NCBI GenBank assembly: GCA_911728455.2
Contig: OU452233.1
Location: forward strand, 9,281,505 to 9,345,504
Direction: 5' to 3'
DNA: 64,000 nt
Origin: Marthasterias glacialis
Lineage: Eukaryota > Echinodermata > Asteroidea > Forcipulatida > Asteriidae
Each line of letters starts with the position of its first letter. The first letter of the stretch is position 1. The position numbers were made by a program, and so were the translations under genes. The notes under the pieces are model-generated. The model worked only from the letters and a program-made list of their open reading frames with translations. It was not told the origin of the DNA and searched no databases. This document shows, in pieces, positions 11,627 through 23,222 of the stretch.

Positions 11627-13040
11627 TCATGGGCTTTCCGAAAATGCCGGTATTGGGGCTGCCGAACAAATAGGGACGATGCCAGGGACCGTGGAGTGAG
11701 GACACCACGAGAATGTCCAGTTCATACGGCCATGCTGTGTGTACGTCAACAATAGCCAAGACCGCTATGAGTGTGCTGGACCGAAGCCAGCTAAAAAAAA
11801 CGCCGAAAAAAAAATCGGCAGCACCAAGACCAATTACTCCAGAAATAATGGGGCTAGAGAGAAATTTCTCGTACCTGCAGTTAGCTGCCATAGTCCTGCA
11901 TCCGAAAATCTGGTTTTTTCCGGCCGGCCAGGGCCATCTTCCGCCTTGAAATCACCAGGGAGCGGGGCTGCTCCGAATGCGCTTCAAACGCCTGTCTTAT
12001 GGCACTTTTGTACACGAAGCTGCAACTTGGAGAAACAAGACATACCAACGGCTCTATCTCCCAAAGTATTGGCGGGAAACTTACAAATCTGACACGATTG
12101 GAAAGCCCTGTTCATGGGCTTTCCGAAAATGCCAGTCTTGGGGCTGCCGGATAAATAGAGAGGATGCCAGGTACCGTGGAGTGAGGACACCCCGAGGATG
12201 TCCAGGCCGCTATGAGTGTGCTGGACTGAAGCCAGCTTAAAAAAACGCCGAAAAAAGAAGTCGGCAGCGCTTAGGTCAATAACTCCAGAAATACCGGGGC
12301 TAGAGAGAAATTTCTTGTACCTGCAGTTAGCTGCCACAGTCCTGCATCCGAAAATCTGGTTTTCCCGGCCAGCCAGGGCCATCTTCCGCCTTGAAATCAG
12401 CAGGGAGCGGGGCTCCTCCGAACGCACTTCAAACGCCTGTCTTATGGCACTTTTGTACACGAAGCTGCAACATAGAGAAAACAAGACTTAGCAACGGCTC
12501 TATCTCCCAAAGTATTGGCGGGAAACTGACAAGTCTGACACGGTTGGAAAGCCCTGTTCATGGGCTTTCCGAAAATGCCGGTCTTGGGGCTGCTGAATAA
12601 ACGATGAGGATGCCATGAGTCGCGGAGTGAGGACACCCCGAGGATGTCCAGTTCATACGGCCATGCTGTGTGTACGTCAACAATAGCCAAGGCCGCTTTG
12701 TGTGTGCTGGACCGAAGCCAGCTAAAAAAAACGCCGAAAAAAGAAGTCGGCAGCGCCTAGGTCAATAACTCCAGAAATAATGGGGCTAGAGAGAAATTTC
12801 TTGTACCTGCAGTTAGCTGCCATAGTCCTGCATCCGAAAATCTGGTTTTCCCGGCCAGCCAGGGCCATCTTCCGCCTTGAAATCACCAGGGAGCGGGGCT
12901 GCTCCGAATGCGCTTCAAACGCCTGTCTTATGGCACTTTTGTACACGATGCTGCAACATAGAGAAAACAAGACTTAGCAACGGCTTTATCTCCCAAAGTA
13001 TTGGCGGGAAACTGACAAGTCTGACACGGTTGGAAAGCCC
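11627..13040. repeat. Four-monomer HOR, copy 3 (A-B-C only)
   Basis: Monomers A, B and C are present with all diagnostic variants, including the 40-bp deletion. The following monomer (from TGATCA at 13041) is not D-like in either earlier form, so the HOR ends here. The GGTACC change of copy 2 is shared (12170), grouping copies 2 and 3. Confidence 0.85.
12201..12210. other. 40-bp deletion junction, HOR copy 3
   Basis: Same junction at 12205/12206. The monomer (anchors 11946 to 12391) is 445 bp long. Confidence 0.9.
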
Positions 13041-14646
13041 TGATCATGGGCTTTCCGAAAATGCCGGTCTTGGGGCTGCCGGATAAATAGGGAGGATGCC
13101 AGGGACCGTGGCGTGAGGACACCCCGAGGATGTCCAGTTCATACGGCCATGCTGTGGGTACGTCAACAACAACCAAGGCCGCTATGTGTGTGCTGGTCCG
13201 AAGCCAGCTAAAAAAAACGCCGAAAAAAGAAGTCGGCAGCACCAAGACCAATTACTCCAGAAATAATGGGGCTAGAGAGAAATTTCTCGTACCTGCAGTT
13301 AGCTGCCATAGTCCTGCATCCAAAAACCTGGTTTTCCCGGCCAGCCAGGGCCATCTTCCGGTTCGAAATCACCAGGGAGCGGGGCTGCTCCGAATGCGCT
13401 TCAAACGCCTGTCTTATGGCACTTTTGTACACGAAGCTGCAACATAGAGAAAACAAGACTTACCAACGGCTCTATCTCCCAAAGTATTGGCGGGAAACTG
13501 ACAAGTCTGAACCGGTTGGTAAGCCCTGTTCATGGGCTTTCCGAAAATGCCGGTCTTGGGGCTGCCGGATAAACAGGAAGGATGCCAGGGAAAGTGGAGT
13601 GAGGACACCCCAAGGATGTCCAGTTCATACGGCCATGCTGTGTGTACGTCGACAATAGCCAAGGCCGCTATGTGTGTGCTGGACCGAAGCCAGCTAAAAA
13701 AAAAGGACCAAAAAAGAAGTCGTCAGCGCCAAGACCAATAACTCCAGAAATACTGGGGCTAGAGAGAAATTTCTCGTACCTGCAGTTAGCTGCCATAGTC
13801 CTGCATCCGAAAATCTGGTTTTCCCGGCCAGCCAGGGCCATCTTCCGCCTTGAAATCACCAGGGAGCGGGGCTGCTCCGAATGCACTTCAAACGCCTGTC
13901 TAATGGCACTTTTGTACACGAAGCTGCAACACAGAAAAAACAAGACTTAACAACGGCTTTATCTCCCAAAGTATTGGCAGGAAACTGACAAATCTGACAC
14001 GATTGGAAAGCCCTGTTCATAGGCTTTCCGAAAATGCCGGTCTTGGGGCTGCCGGATAAATAGGGAGGATGACAGGGACCGTGGAGTGAGGAAACCCCGA
14101 GGATGTCCAGTTCATACGGCCATGCTGTGTGTACGTCAACAATAGCCAAGGCCGCTATGTGTGTGCTGGACCGAAGCCAGCTAAAAAAACCGCCGAAAAA
14201 AGAAGTCGTCAGCGCTAAGACCAATAACTCCAGAAATACTGGGACTAGAGAGGAATTTTTTGTACCTGCAGTTAGCTGCCATAGTCCTGCATCCGAAAAT
14301 CTGGTTTTCCCGGCCAGCCAGGGCCATCTTCCGCCTTGAAATTACCAGGGAGCGGAGCTGCTCCGAATGCGCTTCAAACGCCTGTCTTATGGCACTTTTG
14401 TACACGAAGCTGCAACATAGAGAAAACAAGACTTAGCAACGGCTCTATCTCCCAAAGTATTGGCGGGAAACTGACAAGTCTGACACGGTTGGAAAGCCCT
14501 GTTCATGGGCTTTCCGAAAATGCCAATCTTGGGGCTGCCGGATAAACAGAGAGGATGCCAGGGACCGCGGAGTGAGGACACCCCGAGGATGTCCAGTTCA
14601 TACGGCCATGCTGTGTGTACGTCAACAATAGCAAAGGCCGCTATGA
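13041..14646. repeat. Bridging monomers with private variants
   Basis: About three monomers. Odd points: AACAACAACCAAGG (13165), GGTTCGAAATC (13360-13370) replacing the usual CGCCTTGAAATC, GGGAAAGTGGAG (13588), an A9 run followed by GGACC (13696), and GATGACAGGGACC with GAGGAAACCCCG (14068-14098). The last pair recurs at 18926-18956, ten monomers later. Confidence 0.75.
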
Positions 14647-15461
14647 GTGTGCTGGACCGAAGCCAGCTAAAAAAAACGCCGAAAAAAGAAGTCGTCAGCG
14701 CCAAGACCAATAACTCCAGAAATAATGGGGCTAGAGAGAAATGTCTCGTACCTGCAGTTAGCTGCCATAATCCTGCATCCGAAAATCTGGTTTTTCCGGC
14801 CAGCCAGGGCCATCTTCCGCCTTGAAATCACCAGGGAGCGGGGCTGCTCCGAATGCGCTTCAAACGCCTGTCTTATGGCACTTTTGTACACGAAGCTGCA
14901 ACATAGACAAACAAGACTTAGCAACGGCTTTATCTCCCAAAGTATTGGCGGGAAACTGACAAATCTGACACGGTTGCAAAGCCCTGTTCATGGGCTTTCC
15001 GAAAATGCCGGTCTTGGGGCTGCCGGATAAACAGGGAGGATGCCAGGGACCGTGGAGTGAGGACACCCCGAGGATGTCCAGTTCATACGGCCATGCTGTG
15101 TGTACGTCAACAATAGCAAAGGCCGCTATGAGTGTGCTGGACCGAAGCCAGCTAAAAAAAACGCCGAAAAAAGAAGTCGTCAGCGCCAAGACCAATAACT
15201 CCAGAAATAATGGGGCTAGAGAGAAATTTCTCGTACCTGCAGTTAGCTGCCATAATCCTGCATCCGAAAATCTGGTTTTCCCGGCCAGCCAGGGCCATCT
15301 TCCGCTTTGAAATCACCAGGGAGCGGGGCTGCTCCGAATGCGCTTCAAACGCCTGTCTTATGGCACTTTTGTACACGAAGCTGCAACATAGAGAAAACAA
15401 GACTTAGCAACGGCTTTATCTCCCAAAGTATTGGCGGGAAACTGACAAATCTGACACGGTT

Positions 15462-15486
15462 GGAAAGCCCTGTTCATGGGCTTTCC
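15462..15486. other. 25-nt dyad 1 (9-bp arms, 7-nt loop), reference copy
   Basis: GGAAAGCCC, then loop TGTTCAT, then GGGCTTTCC: a perfect inverted repeat present in register in every monomer (first copy 45-69). Most monomers keep both arms perfect. Recurrent exceptions are TAGGCTTTCC (for example near 2000, 14020, 49456 and 53825), GGGCTTTCAG (many monomers at 24-31.5 kb) and a one-base-shorter GGGCTTCC (34-44 kb, 53.3 and 56.2 kb). The exceptions are not compensated in the other arm, so a selected RNA helix is not supported. It could extrude as a cruciform in DNA. Confidence 0.8.
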
Positions 15487-15546
15487 GAAAATGCCGGTCT
15501 TGGGGCTGCCAGATAAATAGGAAGGATGCCAGGGACCGTGGAGTGA

Positions 15547-15565
15547 GGACACCCCGAGGATGTCC
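15547..15565. other. 19-nt dyad 2, reference copy
   Basis: GGACACCCCGAGGATGTCC folds as a 5-bp stem (GGACA/TGTCC), one C-A mismatch, then CC/GG around a CGA loop. It recurs in nearly every monomer. In three monomers (58708-58726, 60651-60669, 62593-62611) the sixth base is T, which makes a perfect 8-bp stem. One monomer (junction at 57270/57271) has lost the element. Confidence 0.7.
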
Positions 15566-15621
15566 AGTTCATACGGCCATGCTGTGTGTACGTCAACAAT
15601 AGCCAAGGCCGCTATGTGTGT

Positions 15622-15638
15622 GCTGGACCGAAGCCAGC
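15622..15638. other. 17-nt dyad 3, reference copy
   Basis: GCTGG, loop ACCGAAG, CCAGC: a 5-bp perfect stem with a 7-nt loop in almost every monomer, directly before the A-tract pair. Variants in the loop include ACCAAAG (18540, 22910, 25345, 26808) and ACCGTTG (near 55433, 58303 and 60243). Several mosaic junctions fall in or beside this element. Confidence 0.65.
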
Positions 15639-15639
15639 T

Positions 15640-15658
15640 AAAAAAACCGCCGAAAAAA
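15640..15658. other. Paired A-tracts, the main length-variable site of the monomer
   Basis: Two A-runs (7 and 6 here) are separated by CCGCCG, about 13 bp centre to centre. The first run varies from 5 (AAAAACACGCC at 34-36 kb) to 10 (near 31208 and 42327). In the 7.8-12 kb HOR the second run becomes almost pure A (near 8000 and 11805). Run length accounts for much of the 484-488 bp variation. A-tracts spaced slightly over one helical turn could bend DNA; that is inference. Confidence 0.75.
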
Positions 15659-18600
15659 GAAGTCGGCAGCGCCAAGACCAATAACTCCAGAAATACTGGG
15701 GCTAGAGAGAAATTTCTTGTACCTACAGTTAGCTGCCATAGTCCTGCATCCGAAAATCTGGTTTTCCCGGCCAGCCAGGGCCATCTTCCGCCTTGAAATC
15801 ACCAGGGAGCGGGGCTGCTCCGAATGCGCTTCAAACGCCTGTCTTATGGCACTTTTGTACACGAAGCTGCAACATAGAGAAAACAAGACTTAGCAACGGC
15901 TTTATCTCCCAAAGTATTGGCGGGAAACTGACAAATCTGACACGATTGGAAAGCCCTGTTCATGGGCTTTCCGAAAATGCCGGTCTAGGGGCTGCCGGAT
16001 AAATAGGAAGGATGCCAGGGACCGTGGAGTGAGGACACCCCGAGGATGTCCAGTTCATACGGCCATGCTGTGTGTACGTCAACAATAGCCAAGGCCGCTA
16101 TGTGTGTGCTGGACCAAAGCCAGCTAAAAAACCCGCCGAAAAAAGAAGTCGTCAGCGCCAAGACCAATAACTCCAGAAATACTGGGGCTAGAGAGAATTT
16201 TTTTGTACCTGCAGTTAGCTGTCATAGTCCTGCATCCGAAAATCTGGTTTTCCCGGCCAGCCAGGGCCATCTTCCGCCTTGAAATCACCAGGGAGCGGGG
16301 CTGCTCCGAATGTGCTTCAAACGCCTGTCTTATGGCACTTTTGTACACGAAGCTGCAACATAGAGAAAACAAGACTTAGCAACGGCTTTATCTCCCAAAG
16401 TATTGGCGGGAAACTGACAAGTCTGACAGGGTTGGAAAGCCCTGTTCATGGGCTTTCCGAAAATGCCGGTCTTGGGGCAGCCAAATAAACAGGGAGGATG
16501 CCAGGGACCGCGGAGTGAAGACACCCCGAGGATGTCCAGTTCATACGGCCATGCTGTGTGTACGTCAACAATAGCCAAGGCCGCTATGTGTGTGCTGGAC
16601 CGAAGCCAGCTAAAAAAACCGCCGAAAAAAGAAGTCGTCAGCACCAAGACCATTAACTCCAGAAATACTGGGGCTAGAGAGAAATTTCTTGTACCTACAG
16701 TTAGCTGCCATAGTCCTGCATTCGAAAATATGGTTTTCCCGGCCAGCCAGGGCCATCTTCCGCCTTGAAATCACCAGGGAGCGGGGCTGCTCCGAATGCG
16801 CTTCAAACGCCTGTCTTATGGCACTTTTGTACACGAAGCTGCATTATAGAGAAAACAAGACTTAGCAACGGCTTTATCTCCTAAAGTGTTGGCGGGAAAC
16901 TGACAAATCTGACACGGTTGGAAAGCCCTGTTCATGGGCTTTCCGAAAATGCCGGTCTTGGGGCTGCCGGATAAATAGGGAGGATGCCAGGGACCGTGGA
17001 GTGAGGACACCCCGAGGATGTCCAGTTCATACGGCCATGCTGTGTGTACGTCAACAATAGCCAAGGCCGCTATGTGTGTGCTGGACCGAAGCCAGCTAAA
17101 AAAACCGCCGAAAAAAGAAGTCGTCAGTGCCAAGACCAATAACTCCAGAAATACTGGGACTAGAGAGGAATTTTTTGTACCTGCAGTTAGCTGCCATAGT
17201 CCTGCATCCGAAAATCTGGTTTTTTTCGGCCAGCCAGGGCCATCTTCCGCCTTGAAATCACCAGGGAGCGGGGCTGCTCCGAATGCGCTTCAAACGCCTG
17301 TCTTATGGCACTTTTGTACACGTAGCTGCAACATAGACAAAACAAGACTTAGCAACGGCTTTATCTCCCAAAGTATTGGCGGGAAACTGACAAATCTGAC
17401 ACGGTTGGAAAGTCCTGTTCATAAGCTTTCCGAAAATGCCGGTCTTGGGGTTGCCAGGTAAATGGGAGGATGCCAGGGACCGTGGAGTGAGGACACCCCG
17501 AGGGTGTCCAGTTCATACGGCCATGCTGTGTGTACGTCAAATAGCAAAGGCCGCTATGAGTGTGCTGGACCGAAGCCAGCTAAAAAAACGCCGAAAAAAG
17601 AAGTCGGCAGCGCCAAGACCAATAACTCCAGAAATAATGGGGCTAGAGAGAATTTTTTTGTACCTGCAGTTAGCTGCCATAGTCCCGCATCCAAAAATCT
17701 GGTTTTCCCGGCCAGCCAGGGCCATCTTCCGCCTTGAAATCACCAGGGAGCGGGGCTGCTCCGAATGCGCTTCAAACGCCTGTCTAATGGCACTTTTGTA
17801 CACGAAGCTGCAACATAGAGAAAACAAGACTTAGCAACGGCTTTATCTCCCAAAATATTGGCGGGAAACTGACAAATCTAACACGGTTGGAAAGCCCTGT
17901 TCATGGGCTTTCCGAAAATGCCGGTCTTGGGGCTGCCGGATTAATAGGGAGGATGCCAGGGACCGTGGAGTGAGGACACCCCGAGGATGTCCAGTTCATA
18001 CGGCCATGCTGTGTGTACGTCAACAATAGCCAAGGCCGCTATGTGTGTGCTGGACCGAAGCCAGCTAAAAAAAACCGCCGAAAAAAGAAGTCGTCAGCGC
18101 CAAGACCAATAACTCCAGAAATACTGGGGCTAGAGAGAATATTCTTGTAAATGCAGTTAGCTGCCATAGTCCTGCATCCGAAAATCTGGTTTTCCCGGCC
18201 AGCCAGGGCCATCTTCCGCCTTGAAATCACCAGGGAGCGGGGCTGCTCCGAATGCGCTTCAAACGCCTGTCTTATGGCACTTTTGTACACGAAGCTGCAA
18301 CATAGAGAAAACAAGACTTAGCAACGGCTTTATCTCCCAAAGTATTGGCGGGAAACTGACAAATCTGACACGGTTGGAAAACCCTGTTCATGGGCTTTCC
18401 GAAAATGCCGGTCTTGGGGCTGCCGGATAAATAGGGAGGATGCCAGGGACCGTGGAGTGAGGACACCCCGAGGATGTCCAGTTCATACGGCCATGCTGTG
18501 TGTACGTCAACAATAGCCAAGGCCGCTATGTGTGTGCTGGACCAAAGCCAGCTAAAAAAACCGCCGAAAAAAGAAGTCGTCAGTGCCAAGACCAATAACT

Positions 18601-18852
18601 CCAGAAATACCGGGACTAGAGAGGAATTTTTTGTACCTGCAGTTAGCTGCCATAGTCCTGCATCCGAAAATCTGGTTTTCCCGGCCAGCCAGGGCCATCT
18701 TCCGCCTTGAAATCACCAGGGAGCGGGGCTGCTCCGAATGCGCTTCAAACGCCTGTCTTATGGCACTTTTGTACACGTAGCTGCAACATAGACAAAACAA
18801 GACTTAGCAACGGCTTTATCTCCCAAAGTATTGGCGGGAAACTGACAAATCT

Positions 18853-19017
18853 GACACGATTGGAAAGCCCTGTTCATAGGCTTTCCGAAAATGCCGGTCT
18901 TGGGGCTGCCGGATAAATAGGGAGGATGACAGGGACCGTGGAGTGAGGAAACCCCGAGGATGTCCAGTTCATACGGCCATGCTGTGTGTACGTCAACAAT
19001 AGCCAAGGCCGCTATGT
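18853..19017. repeat. 165-bp linker matching about 13.99-14.16 kb
   Basis: Contains GATTGGAAAG, CATAGGCTTTCC, GATGACAGGGACC and GAGGAAACCCC, the same combination as about 13995-14160, ten monomers upstream. It then joins copy 2 of the 4.2-kb block at 19018, within the invariant stretch around dyad 3. It looks like the product of a ten-versus-nine monomer exchange. Confidence 0.75.
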
Positions 19018-22000
19018 GTGTGCTGGACCGAAGCCAGCTAAAAAAAACGCCGAAAAAAGAAGTCGTCAGCGCCAAGACCAATAACTCCAGAAATAATGGG
19101 GCTAGAGAGAAATTTCTCGTACCTGCAGTTAGCTGCCATAATCCTGCATCCGAAAATCTGGTTTTCCCGGCCAGCCAGGGCCATCTTCCGCCTTGAAATC
19201 ACCAGGGAGCGGGGCTGCTCCGAATGCGCTTCAAACGCCTGTCTTATGGCACTTTTGTACACGAAGCTGCAACATAGACAAACAAGACTTAGCAACGGCT
19301 TTATCTCCCAAAGTATTGGCGGGAAACTGACAAATCTGACACGGTTGCAAAGCCCTGTTCATGGGCTTTCCGAAAATGCCGGTCTTGGGGCTGCCGGATA
19401 AACAGGGAGGATGCCAGGGACCGTGGAGTGAGGACACCCCGAGGATGTCCAGTTCATACGGCCATGCTGTGTGTACGTCAACAATAGCAAAGGCCGCTAT
19501 GAGTGTGCTGGACCGAAGCCAGCTAAAAAAAACGCCGAAAAAAGAAGTCGTCAGCGCCAAGACCAATAACTCCAGAAATAATGGGGCTAGAGAGAAATTT
19601 CTCGTACCTGCAGTTAGCTGCCATAATCCTGCATCCGAAAATCTGGTTTTCCCGGCCAGCCAGGGCCATCTTCCGCTTTGAAATCACCAGGGAGCGGGGC
19701 TGCTCCGAATGCGCTTCAAACGCCTGTCTTATGGCACTTTTGTACACGAAGCTGCAACATAGAGAAAACAAGACTTAGCAACGGCTTTATCTCCCAAAGT
19801 ATTGGCGGGAAACTGACAAATCTGACACGGTTGGAAAGCCCTGTTCATGGGCTTTCCGAAAATGCCGGTCTTGGGGCTGCCAGATAAATAGGAAGGATGC
19901 CAGGGACCGTGGAGTGAGGACACCCCGAGGATGTCCAGTTCATACGGCCATGCTGTGTGTACGTCAACAATAGCCAAGGCCGCTATGTGTGTGCTGGACC
20001 GAAGCCAGCTAAAAAAACCGCCGAAAAAAGAAGTCGGCAGCGCCAAGACCAATAACTCCAGAAATACTGGGGCTAGAGAGAAATTTCTTGTACCTACAGT
20101 TAGCTGCCATAGTCCTGCATCCGAAAATCTGGTTTTCCCGGCCAGCCAGGGCCATCTTCCGCCTTGAAATCACCAGGGAGCGGGGCTGCTCCGAATGCGC
20201 TTCAAACGCCTGTCTTATGGCACTTTTGTACACGAAGCTGCAACATAGAGAAAACAAGACTTAGCAACGGCTTTATCTCCCAAAGTATTGGCGGGAAACT
20301 GACAAATCTGACACGATTGGAAAGCCCTGTTCATGGGCTTTCCGAAAATGCCGGTCTAGGGGCTGCCGGATAAATAGGAAGGATGCCAGGGACCGTGGAG
20401 TGAGGACACCCCGAGGATGTCCAGTTCATACGGCCATGCTGTGTGTACGTCAACAATAGCCAAGGCCGCTATGTGTGTGCTGGACCAAAGCCAGCTAAAA
20501 AACCCGCCGAAAAAAGAAGTCGTCAGCGCCAAGACCAATAACTCCAGAAATACTGGGGCTAGAGAGAATTTTTTTGTACCTGCAGTTAGCTGTCATAGTC
20601 CTGCATCCGAAAATCTGGTTTTCCCGGCCAGCCAGGGCCATCTTCCGCCTTGAAATCACCAGGGAGCGGGGCTGCTCCGAATGTGCTTCAAACGCCTGTC
20701 TTATGGCACTTTTGTACACGAAGCTGCAACATAGAGAAAACAAGACTTAGCAACGGCTTTATCTCCCAAAGTATTGGCGGGAAACTGACAAGTCTGACAG
20801 GGTTGGAAAGCCCTGTTCATGGGCTTTCCGAAAATGCCGGTCTTGGGGCAGCCAAATAAACAGGGAGGATGCCAGGGACCGCGGAGTGAAGACACCCCGA
20901 GGATGTCCAGTTCATACGGCCATGCTGTGTGTACGTCAACAATAGCCAAGGCCGCTATGTGTGTGCTGGACCGAAGCCAGCTAAAAAAACCGCCGAAAAA
21001 AGAAGTCGTCAGCACCAAGACCATTAACTCCAGAAATACTGGGGCTAGAGAGAAATTTCTTGTACCTACAGTTAGCTGCCATAGTCCTGCATTCGAAAAT
21101 ATGGTTTTCCCGGCCAGCCAGGGCCATCTTCCGCCTTGAAATCACCAGGGAGCGGGGCTGCTCCGAATGCGCTTCAAACGCCTGTCTTATGGCACTTTTG
21201 TACACGAAGCTGCAACATAGAGAAAACAAGACTTAGCAACGGCTTTATCTCCTAAAGTGTTGGCGGGAAACTGACAAATCTGACACGGTTGGAAAGCCCT
21301 GTTCATGGGCTTTCCGAAAATGCCGGTCTTGGGGCTGCCGGATAAATAGGGAGGATGCCAGGGACCGTGGAGTGAGGACACCCCGAGGATGTCCAGTTCA
21401 TACGGCCATGCTGTGTGTACGTCAACAATAGCCAAGGCCGCTATGTGTGTGCTGGACCGAAGCCAGCTAAAAAAACCGCCGAAAAAAGAAGTCGTCAGTG
21501 CCAAGACCAATAACTCCAGAAATACCGGGACTAGAGAGGAATTTTTTGTACCTGCAGTTAGCTGCCATAGTCCTGCATCCGAAAATCTGGTTTTCTCGGC
21601 CAGCCAGGGCCATCTTCCGCCTTGAAATCACCAGGGAGCGGGGCTGCTCCGAATGCGCTTCAAACGCCTGTCTTATGGCACTTTTGTACACGTAGCTGCA
21701 ACATAGACAAAACAAGACTTAGCAACGGCTTTATCTCCCAAAGTATTGGCGGGAAACTGACAAATCTGACACGGTTGGAAAGTCCTGTTCATAAGCTTTC
21801 CGAAAATGCCGGTCTTGGGGTTGCCAGGTAAATGGGAGGATGCCAGGGACCGTGGAGTGAGGACACCCCGAGGGTGTCCAGTTCATACGGTCATGCTGTG
21901 TGTACGTCAAATAGCAAAGGCCGCTATGAGTGTGCTGGACCGAAGCCAGCTAAAAAAACGCCGAAAAAAGAAGTCGGCAGCGCCAAGACCAATAACTCCA

Positions 22001-23222
22001 GAAATAATGGGGCTAGAGAGAATTTTTTTGTACCTGCAGTTAGCTGCCATAGTCCCGCATCCAAAAATCTGGTTTTCCCGGCCAGCCAGGGCCATCTTCC
22101 GCCTTGAAATCACCAGGGAGCGGGGCTGCTCCGAATGCGCTTCAAACGCCTGTCTAATGGCACTTTTGTACACGAAGCTGCAACATAGAGAAAACAAGAC
22201 TTAGCAACGGCTTTATCTCCCAAAATATTGGCGGGAAACTGACAAATCTAACACGGTTGGAAAGCCCTGTTCATGGGCTTTCCGAAAATGCCGGTCTTGG
22301 GGCTGCCGGATTAATAGGGAGGATGCCAGTGACCTTGGAGTGAGGACACCCCGAGGATGTCCAGTTCATACGGCCATGCTGTGTGTACGTCAACAATAGC
22401 CAAGGCCGCTATGTGTGTGCTGGACCGAAGCCAGCTAAAAAAAACCGCCGAAAAAAGAAGTCGTCAGCGCCAAGACCAATAACTCCAGAAATACTGGGGC
22501 TAGAGAGAATATTCTTGTAAATGCAGTTAGCTGCCATAGTCCTGCATCCGAAAATCTGGTTTTCCCGGCCAGCCAGGGCCATCTTCCGCCTTGAAATCAC
22601 CAGGGAGCGGGGCTGCTCCGAATGCGCTTCAAACGCCTGTCTTATGGCACTTTTGTACACGAAGCTGCAACATAGAGAAAACAAGACTTAGCAACGGCTT
22701 TATCTCCCAAAGTATTGGCGGGAAACTGACAAATCTGACACGGTTGGAAAACCCTGTTCATGGGCTTTCCGAAAATGCCGGTCTTGGGGCTGCCGGATAA
22801 ATAGGGAGGATGCCAGGGACCGTGGAGTGAGGACACCCCGAGGATGTCCAGTTCATACGGCCATGCTGTGTGTACGTCAACAATAGCCAAGGCCGCTATG
22901 TGTGTGCTGGACCAAAGCCAGCTAAAAAAACCGCCGAAAAAAGAAGTCGTCAGTGCCAAGACCAATAACTCCAGAAATACCGGGACTAGAGAGGAATTTT
23001 TTTTACCTGCAGTTAGCTGCCATAGTCCTGCATCCGAAAATCTGGTTTTCCCGGCCAGCCAGGGCCATCTTCCGCCTTGAAATCACCAGGGAGCGGGGCT
23101 GCTCCGAATGCGCTTCAAACGCCTGTCTTATGGCACTTTTGTACACGTAGCTGCAACATAGACAAAACAAGACTTAGCAACGGCTTTATCTCCCAAAGTA
23201 TTGGCGGGAAACTGACAAATCT
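19018..23222. repeat. 4.2-kb near-identical block, copy 2
   Basis: Second copy of 14647-18852. It ends where CTAACACGG (23221) replaces CTGACACGA. The identity greatly exceeds that between neighbouring monomers within the block, so the 9-monomer unit was duplicated recently, unless it is an assembly duplication. Confidence 0.93.

Larger units (their letters stand above)
15307..15792. repeat. Reference monomer for landmark anatomy
   Basis: Representative 486-bp monomer. In order it holds: the anchor; a GC-rich stretch with GAGCGGGGCTGCTCCG; GTCTTATGGCACTTTTGTAC; AGTATTGGCGGGAAACTGAC; a 25-nt dyad (15462-15486); a 19-nt dyad (15547-15565); TTCATACGGCCATGCTGTG; a 17-nt dyad (15622-15638); two A-tracts (15640-15646 and 15653-15658); the class-diagnostic region around CAGAAATACTGGGG; the PstI-like CTGCAGTTAGCTGCC stretch (CTACAG in this copy); and the GGCCAGCCAGGGCC segment leading to the next anchor. 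I found no clear higher subdivision of the monomer. Short echoes exist: TCCGAAAAT occurs twice and CCAGGG three times. Confidence 0.85.
14647..18852. repeat. 4.2-kb near-identical block, copy 1
   Basis: Matches 19018-23222 at offset 4,371/4,370 bp (9 monomers). By eye I found only about ten differences in 4.2 kb, for example GCATTATAG (16842) versus GCAACATAG, TTTTTTCGG (17221) versus TTTTCTCGG, and ACCGTGG versus ACCTTGG. Shared rarities include AGACAAACAAG (14906), GCGCTTTGAAATC-type CCGCTTTG (15302), GACAGGGTTGG (16426), GGGGTTGCCAGGTAAATGGG (17448) and CGTCAAATAGC (17529). Confidence 0.93.

Noticed and set aside
15440-15495. Hammerhead-ribozyme-like layout: CTGAC upstream, a 9-bp stem, then CGAAA
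   Set aside because: The CGAAA after the stem fits, but the core CUGANGA is missing (CTGACACGGTT stands there) and no stem III or cleavage triplet can be placed. A decayed relic cannot be excluded; covariance search with Rfam hammerhead models on both strands would decide.
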